Part shown: positions 56,291 to 60,509 of the stretch, in pieces
How positions within the stretch are numbered: position 1 is the stretch's first letter
How the letters are laid out: the number at the start of each line of letters is the position of its first letter
Assembly: GCF_943914565.1 (NCBI RefSeq)
Contig: NZ_CALUCN010000017.1
Location: forward strand, 1 to 60,509
Source of the DNA: an uncultured Tessaracoccus sp.
Lineage (GTDB): Bacteria > Actinomycetota > Actinomycetes > Propionibacteriales > Propionibacteriaceae
Length of the DNA: 60,509 bases
Reading direction: 5' to 3'
The notes under the pieces: generated by a model
What the model was told of the DNA's origin: nothing
Seen by the model: only the letters and a program-made list of their open reading frames with translations
Database searches by the model: none
Made by a program: the position numbers and the translations under genes

Positions 56291-57561
56291 GACTGCTCCT
56301 TCGCGAGCTCCTCGTCCATCACCTTGGCCAGCTCGTTGCACGCGTCCTCGACGGACATCTCGCCGCGGAAGGCCTTGGCCAGGTACTCGGACTCGTACTT
56401 GGTCCAGTTCTCCGTGCGCTTCGAGATCGGGAAGGGCCGCGAGTACTGCTCGGCGGCGTCGATGAACACCTGCAGGTTGAAGCCGGGCTGCGACTTGACC
56501 CAGGCGTCCTGCGTGCCAGCGTAGGCGGGGTTCGCCGCGCCGGTCTCGGCGTTGGCGAGCGCGGCGTCCTTCCCGGCGAGGAACGTGAGGAACGCCTTCG
56601 CGGCCGCCGGACGCTTGGAGTGCGCGGACATCACGTTGCCGAGCCCGTGGATCACCGTCGCGCGCTCCCGCCCCTTGGGCAGCGGCGCCACGGCCACGTC
56701 GTCCTTCACCGGCGCCTCGGCCATCGCCGCGACGCGCCATGACCCGTTCCACTGCATCGCGGCCTTGCCGTTCTCGAACAGCGAGTAGCCGGGGTTCTCG
56801 GCGAGGAAGTCGAGGTCCGGAGTGGCGCCGGACTCGATGAGGTCGCGCCAGAACTGGACGCCTTCCTGCGTCTTCGGGTCGGCGTAGCCGGACTTCGTGC
56901 CGTCTGCGTTGATCACGTGGCCGCCGGCCTGCGCGATCGAGTGGTAGTAGCTGGCGGTGTTGGAGAACACCTCGGCCGAGCCCCAGATCCCCTCGCCCTT
57001 CAGCTTCTTGCTGATCGTGGCCGCGGTCTCGCGGTAGTCGTCCCACGTCCAGTCGTCACTGGGCTCGGCCACGCCGGCCTTCTTGAAGATTGCCTTGTTG
57101 TACCAGATCGCGACGGTGTCGTAGTCCTTCGGGACGCCGTACTGCTCGTCCTCCCACGAGTACATGGCGTTCAGGTCGTCGGGGTAGTTGGCCGGGTCGA
57201 TGTCGCCGGCGTCGACGAGGTCCGTGATCGGTGCGAGCTGCTTGCCGGCAGCGTAGGTCTGGAAGTTGGGGCCGTTCATCCAGAACACGTCGGGCAGGGT
57301 CTTCGACGAGGTCTGGGTCTTCAGCTTCGTCCAGTAGTCCTTCCACGGCGTCAGCTGGAGCTTGACGGACACCTCGGGGTGCTGTTGCTCGAACTCCTTG
57401 ATGATTCGTTGCATCGCGGGCTTCTGGTTAACGTCCCAGATCGCGTAGGTGATCTCGCCCGCCACCTCGTCGCTGGTGGCGCCGTCGTCGCCGGACTGGC
57501 ACCCGGTGAGCGCGAGCGCCACGGCGAGGCCTGCGGCGGCGAGTCTGCTAGCGTGTTGCAT
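56287..57561 (-). CDS. Carbohydrate ABC transporter substrate-binding lipoprotein
   Basis: A 424-aa CUT1-type binding protein. The signal peptide ends in a lipobox ALTGC (Cys21), so it is anchored to the outer face of the membrane. The mature part shows the usual lobes: ITYAIWDVNQKPAMQRIIKEFEQQHP, PDVFWMNGPNFQTYAAGKQL, YGVPKDYDTVAIWYNKAIFKKAG, FENGKAAMQWNGSWR and AFLTFLAGKDAAL. Two adjacent ATG codons (57564, 57561) follow AGGAGG; the second has the better 5-nt spacing. The sugar cannot be told. A palindrome just before the ribosome binding site is a likely operator. Confidence 0.94.
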   Translation of the reverse strand: MQHASRLAAAGLAVALALTGCQSGDDGATSDEVAGEITYAIWDVNQKPAMQRIIKEFEQQHPEVSVKLQLTPWKDYWTKLKTQTSSKTLPDVFWMNGPNFQTYAAGKQLAPITDLVDAGDIDPANYPDDLNAMYSWEDEQYGVPKDYDTVAIWYNKAIFKKAGVAEPSDDWTWDDYRETAATISKKLKGEGIWGSAEVFSNTASYYHSIAQAGGHVINADGTKSGYADPKTQEGVQFWRDLIESGATPDLDFLAENPGYSLFENGKAAMQWNGSWRVAAMAEAPVKDDVAVAPLPKGRERATVIHGLGNVMSAHSKRPAAAKAFLTFLAGKDAALANAETGAANPAYAGTQDAWVKSQPGFNLQVFIDAAEQYSRPFPISKRTENWTKYESEYLAKAFRGEMSVEDACNELAKVMDEELAKEQS

Positions 57562-57574
57562 CATTTCCTCCTGG

Positions 57575-57589
57575 ACACGGGGTCCGTGT
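57575..57589. promoter_or_regulatory. Candidate operator upstream of the binding-protein gene
   Basis: ACACGG-GGT-CCGTGT is a perfect inverted repeat (6-bp arms, 3-nt centre) ending two bases before the AGGAGG. The position would block transcription or ribosome access. The ROK protein immediately upstream is the natural candidate to bind it. Confidence 0.45.
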
Positions 57590-57606
57590 ACTTGTCGGGA
57601 AGTGAG

Positions 57607-57642
57607 GCCCTTGGGTGGTTCGTTGGCGCGTCCCCCAAGGGC
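57607..57642 (-). terminator. Terminator between the ROK gene and the transporter operon
   Basis: GCCCTTGGG (57607-57615) and CCCAAGGGC (57634-57642) form a perfect 9-bp stem with an 18-nt loop, starting 8 nt after the ROK stop on the minus strand. It would separate regulator and transporter transcripts. Confidence 0.6.
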
Positions 57643-57649
57643 TCCTTCG

Positions 57650-58798
57650 TCATTCCTCGCGGGTGCCGGAGGCGCCCGTGAAGTCGTGGTCGGCAGGGAA
57701 GGCTGGTCGGGCCGGGCTGACCCCATCGCGGGCGGTGAGCTCCGTGCCGCCCGTCTCGAACGCGAGCACGGCGCCGCCCATCGCCGTCGCGAAGCCGGCG
57801 AGGCGGGAGGTGAGCACCGAGACGTCGACCGGCAGCGTCATCCGCCGCTGCACCGCCGCGCGAAGTGGGTCGGTCAGGTGCCCACCAGCCGCGAGTGCGC
57901 CGCCGAGCACCACGACGTTGGGGTCGATCGCGGCCACCATGAGGCTCACGCCCGCGGCCACCTCGTCGACGAACGCGTCACGCTCGCGCCGCGCGTCGTC
58001 GTCCCCGGCCGCCGCGGCAAGGATGGTCGCCATGGGCGAGCCGGCGTCGGGCCAGGGCCACTGCCCCACGACGGACTGCTTCGTCCAGGACATCTCCGTG
58101 GATCCGGTGAGCTCACCGGCGATGCCGTTCCAGCCCCGGTGAAGCCGTCCGCCGATCACGGCGGCGGTCGAGATCCGGTGTCCGATCCAGACGAGCACCA
58201 TCGTCTCCGCCATCGTGCCGGCACCGACGCGGGCCTCGGCGAGTGCGGCGAGCTTCGTGTCGTTGCCGGCGACGACGCGGCAGCCGAGTGCCCGCCCGAA
58301 GGTCTGCTCGAGGTCCGTGCCGGTCCAGTCCGGGATGACGCGGCTGAGGCGCATCTCCCCCGCGCGGCCGACGACGCCCGGCACGCCGATGCCCACGCCG
58401 AGCAACGGGGACCCGTGCCGGGCCGCGGTGGCGCGCACACCGTCGACGACGCGCTGGTAGCGGCGCTCGGCCGCGAGGTCGACGTCGAGCTGCTCGGCGT
58501 GGGTGTCGAGCAGCGCACCCGTGAGATCACAGGCGACGATGCGCAGCGAGCGCAGGCCGACGTCGACGCCCAGCACGAGCCCACGGTCGCCCCGGAACGC
58601 GTAACGCCTCGCCGGCGGGCCGGGGCGCCCGGTCGGGGTGGCGTCGTCCTCGTCGACCCAACCGTCGTCGGTGAGCTCCTTGAGCAGCGCCGCGACCGTG
58701 GGCCGCGACAGCCCGGTCTGCTGCGCGATCTCGGCGATCGTCCACGGACGCGCCTCACCGCGCAGGGCGGTGATCACCGATGCGGCGCCCGTGAGCAT
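57650..58798 (-). CDS. ROK-family transcriptional regulator
   Basis: A 382-aa regulator: winged helix-turn-helix (WTIAEIAQQTGLSRPTVAALLKELTD, about 20-45) and a ROK sugar-kinase-like domain (GLVLGVDVGLRSLRIVACDLTG; LGVGIGVPGVVG; AGNDTKLAALAEARVG; VVLGGALAAGG). The zinc-binding CxCGxxGCxE motif of most ROK proteins is absent; the region reads NGIAGELTGSTEMSW, with no cysteines. The kinase aspartate position (ND) is retained. GGAGG 5 nt before ATG 58798 fixes the start. It probably senses the sugar carried by the adjacent transporter; loss of the zinc motif may alter ligand sensing. Confidence 0.9.
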   Translation of the reverse strand: MLTGAASVITALRGEARPWTIAEIAQQTGLSRPTVAALLKELTDDGWVDEDDATPTGRPGPPARRYAFRGDRGLVLGVDVGLRSLRIVACDLTGALLDTHAEQLDVDLAAERRYQRVVDGVRATAARHGSPLLGVGIGVPGVVGRAGEMRLSRVIPDWTGTDLEQTFGRALGCRVVAGNDTKLAALAEARVGAGTMAETMVLVWIGHRISTAAVIGGRLHRGWNGIAGELTGSTEMSWTKQSVVGQWPWPDAGSPMATILAAAAGDDDARRERDAFVDEVAAGVSLMVAAIDPNVVVLGGALAAGGHLTDPLRAAVQRRMTLPVDVSVLTSRLAGFATAMGGAVLAFETGGTELTARDGVSPARPAFPADHDFTGASGTREE

Positions 58799-58926
58799 GT
58801 CGACCTCCAATACGCAACTGTGTTTCCTATCTTGTGGGTCAATGCGGCCGCACGTCAACGAGCAAGCGGAGATTTGCGCCGGCAAGGCGAACAATTCATC
58901 TCTCGTTCACCGAGATTGGTCCAGCT

Positions 58927-58955
58927 CGTAATACAGATGTCATTTTCGCATTACG
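58927..58955. promoter_or_regulatory. Inverted repeat in the AT-rich space between the ROK and FetB genes
   Basis: CGTAAT and ATTACG flank 17 nt. The 167-bp intergenic space (58799-58965) is markedly AT-richer than its surroundings. It is upstream of the ROK gene and downstream of the FetB gene, so it would most likely carry the ROK promoter and operator. Confidence 0.35.
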
Positions 58956-58965
58956 GTGCAGCGCG

Positions 58966-59724
58966 TCAATCCTGTTCGGCTGCCGGCGGGAGGGTGGTGG
59001 CGCGGCCGAGCATCGTCGAGAGGACGGTGCCGGTGAGCGCCTGACCCAGGAGGATCGTCGCGAGGACCGTGATCTGGAACACACCTGCGTCGACGGGGCT
59101 GAAGCCCGCGAACAGCGCGCCCACGAACGCGCCGGGCAGGGTGACGAGACCGGTGTTGCGGGTCTGGTCCATCGTGGGGATCAGCGCTTCCGCGACGGCC
59201 TCGCTGCGGAGGCGCGAGGTGGCCACGGGCGGTGTGGCGCCGAGCGCGAGCCAGCCCTCGATCTCCCCTGCCCCGGCGCGCGCGGCGGAGAGGTAGCGAC
59301 GAGCCGTGAGGGTCGAGGCGCTCATGGCGTTGCCGATGGTGATGCCGGCGATCGCGATCACCTGCTGCACGTCGAGGGCGACGAGACCCAGCACGAGCGC
59401 GGCGATCGTCGCACCGAGTCCACCGGCAACGATCGCCACGACGGCGGCACGCCTCCCGCCCGGCAACTCGGCCGCGCGCGAGGCACCGGTCCACGTCGCC
59501 GTGGTGAGCATGAGCGCGACGAACGCGAGCACGAGCCATGGCCAGCGCAGGACGGCACCGAGGAGTACGGAGATCGCTGCGAGCTGGATGCCCGCGCGCA
59601 GGATGGCGACAGCGGGACGCGCGCCAATGCGGTTGCCGTGCGCGCGCAGCACCACGATGACGAGCACGACGAGGACCGCGATGCCCGCACCGAAGCGGGT
59701 CCAGTCCCAGATGTCCATGCTCAC
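58966..59724 (-). CDS. FetB/UPF0014-type ABC transporter permease
   Basis: A 252-aa integral membrane protein of the UPF0014 family, related to FetB (YbbM), the membrane half of an iron exporter in Escherichia coli. About seven hydrophobic helices are visible. Family signatures: RAGIQLAAISVLLGAVL, QVIAIAGITIGNAMSASTLTARR, ALGATPPVATSRLRSEAVAEALIPTMDQTRNTGLVTLPGAF-type region (ATSRLRSEAV; DQTRNTGLVTLPG) and ATILLGQALTGTVLS. Start GTG 59724 or ATG 59718. No FetA-like ATPase gene lies next to it, so its partner is elsewhere or it acts alone. Substrate unknown. Confidence 0.82.
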   Translation of the reverse strand: MSMDIWDWTRFGAGIAVLVVLVIVVLRAHGNRIGARPAVAILRAGIQLAAISVLLGAVLRWPWLVLAFVALMLTTATWTGASRAAELPGGRRAAVVAIVAGGLGATIAALVLGLVALDVQQVIAIAGITIGNAMSASTLTARRYLSAARAGAGEIEGWLALGATPPVATSRLRSEAVAEALIPTMDQTRNTGLVTLPGAFVGALFAGFSPVDAGVFQITVLATILLGQALTGTVLSTMLGRATTLPPAAEQD

Positions 59725-59897
59725 GACTGCGAGTCTAGTTGCACTGACCGAAACCGCCGGTGAAGCAAGCGCTGGGTTGCGCAGTGCCAGCCAGCGAGCT
59801 CACTGCTCGTGCCCACGCCCAGTGGGCCGCCGCCAAAGCCAACGACCAAAACTGCACTCCGAAAGCTTCAGGAGACCTCAAGGGAAGTCACATACCA

Positions 59898-59939
59898 ACG
59901 GTATCGACAATTGCCACCAGACGACTTTCGACGGTATCG
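59898..59939 (+). promoter_or_regulatory. Direct repeats and possible promoter upstream of the 49-codon gene
   Basis: ACGGTATCG occurs at 59898-59906 and again at 59931-59939, 33 nt apart (about three helical turns). TTGCCA at 59911-59916 and TATCGT at 59935-59940 would give a promoter with an 18-nt spacer, so the second repeat overlaps the -10. The arrangement suits a regulator binding two sites. Confidence 0.35.
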
Positions 59940-59978
59940 TGACGGCCCACGAGGACATCTTCAGGAGGTGATCCGCCC

Positions 59979-60128
59979 ATGCACGTACCGATGACGAGAG
60001 AAGAGATCGCGAACGCGACACGCGAGGAGATCATCGAGGCGTACATGACCAGAGAAGGTATGGCCCGCCGGCAAGCAGAGGTCTTCACCGGGATCCTCCT
60101 CGGTGAGATCGAGGGCGCATTCGACTAG
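59979..60128 (+). CDS. Unrecognised 49-residue protein with an exceptionally strong ribosome binding site
   Basis: The gene encodes 49 residues beginning MHVPMTREEIANATREEII and ending GEIEGAFD. It is acidic, rich in Glu/Arg/Ala and Ile/Met, without cysteines, signal peptide or membrane segment, and probably forms two helices. AGGAGGTGATC (59963-59973) matches the complement of the 16S rRNA 3' end almost fully, 5-7 nt before the ATG. A clean terminator starts 28 nt after the stop. Upstream lie direct repeats and a promoter-like pair. Together these support a real, expressed small gene. I do not recognise a family; a small regulator or toxin/antitoxin partner is possible, but nothing in the sequence decides it. 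Confidence 0.65.
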   Translation: MHVPMTREEIANATREEIIEAYMTREGMARRQAEVFTGILLGEIEGAFD

Positions 60129-60155
60129 CCGCACCATTCGAGACAAGCCGCGACA

Positions 60156-60180
60156 GCCCCGACGTGCCCCACGTCGGGGC
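60156..60180 (+). terminator. Terminator of the 49-codon gene
   Basis: GCCCCGACGTG-CCC-CACGTCGGGGC is a perfect 11-bp stem with a 3-nt loop, followed by TTCTGT. It is a textbook intrinsic terminator 28 nt past the stop codon. Confidence 0.85.
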
Positions 60181-60276
60181 TTCTGTATGCCCACACGGGC
60201 AGCACCCACCACCCCTGCGCCTGAGGCCCAGCGCCCGGAGCAGGTGGACCCGTCAGCCAGGCATGCCGCTGACGAT

Positions 60277-60319
60277 GAACCGGCCCCGACTCGGCTTGTT
60301 GCCTTGTCGGGGCCGGTTC
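60277..60319. terminator. Terminator of tRNA-Asn (possibly bidirectional)
   Basis: GAACCGGCCCCGAC (60277-60290) pairs perfectly with GTCGGGGCCGGTTC (60306-60319) across a 15-nt loop. It begins a few bases past the tRNA-Asn 3' CCA on the minus strand. Confidence 0.85.
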
Positions 60320-60322
60320 GCT

Positions 60323-60397
60323 TGGCTCCCCGGACTGGATTCGAACCAGTAACCCTTCGATTAACAGTCGAATGCTCTGCCGTTGAGCTACCAGGGA
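60323..60397 (-). tRNA. tRNA-Asn (anticodon GTT)
   Basis: Cloverleaf: acceptor TCCCTGG/CCGGGGA (one T-G pair), D arm GCTC/GAGC, anticodon stem TTCGA/TCGAA with loop CTGTTAA (GTT), T arm ACTGG-TTCGAAT-CCAGT, discriminator G at 60326, CCA encoded at 60323-60325. Confidence 0.97.
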
Positions 60398-60422
60398 TCG
60401 GTGGCGTGCCACGCGAGGAATT

Positions 60423-60452
60423 ACTCTAGCAGGCCATGGCTGCGGACACCAA
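60423..60452 (-). promoter_or_regulatory. Promoter of tRNA-Asn
   Basis: TTGGTG (60447-60452) and TAGAGT (60423-60428) on the minus strand are separated by 18 nt, 25 nt upstream of the tRNA 5' end. TAGAGT is the same -10 box as that of tRNA-Val. Confidence 0.65.
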
Positions 60453-60454
60453 TT

Positions 60455-60471
60455 CGCGACGACACTCACAT
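60455..60471 (-). repeat. 17-nt motif shared with the tRNA-Val pseudogene flank
   Basis: Identical to 22453-22469 in the same orientation relative to the tRNA gene. It lies 58-74 nt upstream of tRNA-Asn, immediately upstream of the -35 box. Confidence 0.4.
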
Positions 60472-60492
60472 AGAGTCCCCGCGTGGTTGGGT

Positions 60493-60505
60493 GCCGTACC
60501 TCACA
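60493..60505 (-). repeat. 13-nt repeat, right copy of an inverted pair at the window ends
   Basis: Exact reverse complement of 6-18; the similarity continues inward with an ACCCA/CCCCA and CGGGGA stretch. See the left copy. Confidence 0.45.
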
Positions 60506-60509
60506 GACT

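Noticed and set aside
1..60509. CRISPR arrays, prophage structural genes or restriction systems
   Set aside because: No regularly spaced repeats, and no capsid, portal, terminase, methylase or endonuclease motifs were seen.

Overview
The window reads as a chromosomal segment of a high-GC Actinomycetota. Supporting markers are a WhiB1-type regulator, a SigR/RsrA redox pair, the 24-residue ribosomal protein bL37, a fused 2-oxoglutarate decarboxylase (Kgd) followed by a DUF6104 gene, homodimeric AceE beside DUF3052, and a PucR-type regulator ahead of fabD-fabH-acpP-fabF with DUF3145 behind. This mix suggests Propionibacteriales/Nocardioidaceae, but sequence reading alone cannot fix the genus. 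Most of the window is core housekeeping DNA with tightly packed genes, many overlapping by 1-10 nt, and hairpin terminators between convergent genes.

Layout. 1-4.2 kb: lysA-hom-thrB (thrC is missing from its usual slot) and a small lipoprotein. 4.2-9.6 kb: tRNA-Arg, a GT87-like membrane protein, kgd, DUF6104. 9.6-13.7 kb: whiB1, a PdtaS-like histidine kinase, bL37, sigR-rsrA with a readable SigR-type promoter, and an SRAP peptidase. 13.7-19.1 kb: DoxX, aroA, rsgA, a class F sortase, DUF2332, EcsC. 19.1-22.3 kb: an NhaC antiporter and an MFS transporter.

22.3-26.2 kb is the clear accessory region. A thiamine salvage cassette (thiD-tenA on +, thiE/thiM on -, each arm behind its own TPP riboswitch) lies between two direct 117-bp copies of a tRNA-Val gene plus its promoter. 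The right copy, tRNA-Val(TAC), looks intact. The left copy has lost the U8/A14 core pair, carries a different wobble base (GAC), has a mismatch at the base of the T stem and a damaged -10 box, so it looks like a pseudogene. A frameshifted IS256-like transposase scrap sits beside it.

26.2-33.3 kb: a membrane-anchored protein, a fused two-domain (eukaryote-type) phosphofructokinase, DUF3052, aceE, GNAT. 33.3-41.3 kb: a TrmH-type methyltransferase, a DEAD/DEAH helicase, then the FAS-II set under a PucR/FasR-like regulator, and DUF3145. 41.5-50.7 kb: an S9 peptidase, the moxR-DUF58-VWA-VWA-yggS operon, a proline-rich membrane protein, and an HD-domain dNTPase. 50.7-53.2 kb: a CAT-anticodon tRNA and divergent otsB/otsA. 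53.2-58.8 kb: a sugar-uptake locus (ROK regulator, lipoprotein binding protein, two permeases, Gfo/Idh/MocA oxidoreductase; no ATPase). 59-60.5 kb: a lone FetB-type permease, an unrecognised 49-codon gene with a near-perfect Shine-Dalgarno and its own terminator, and tRNA-Asn.

The best candidates for undescribed biology are the tRNA-flanked thiamine island with its recoded tRNA pseudogene and the 49-residue gene near the right end.
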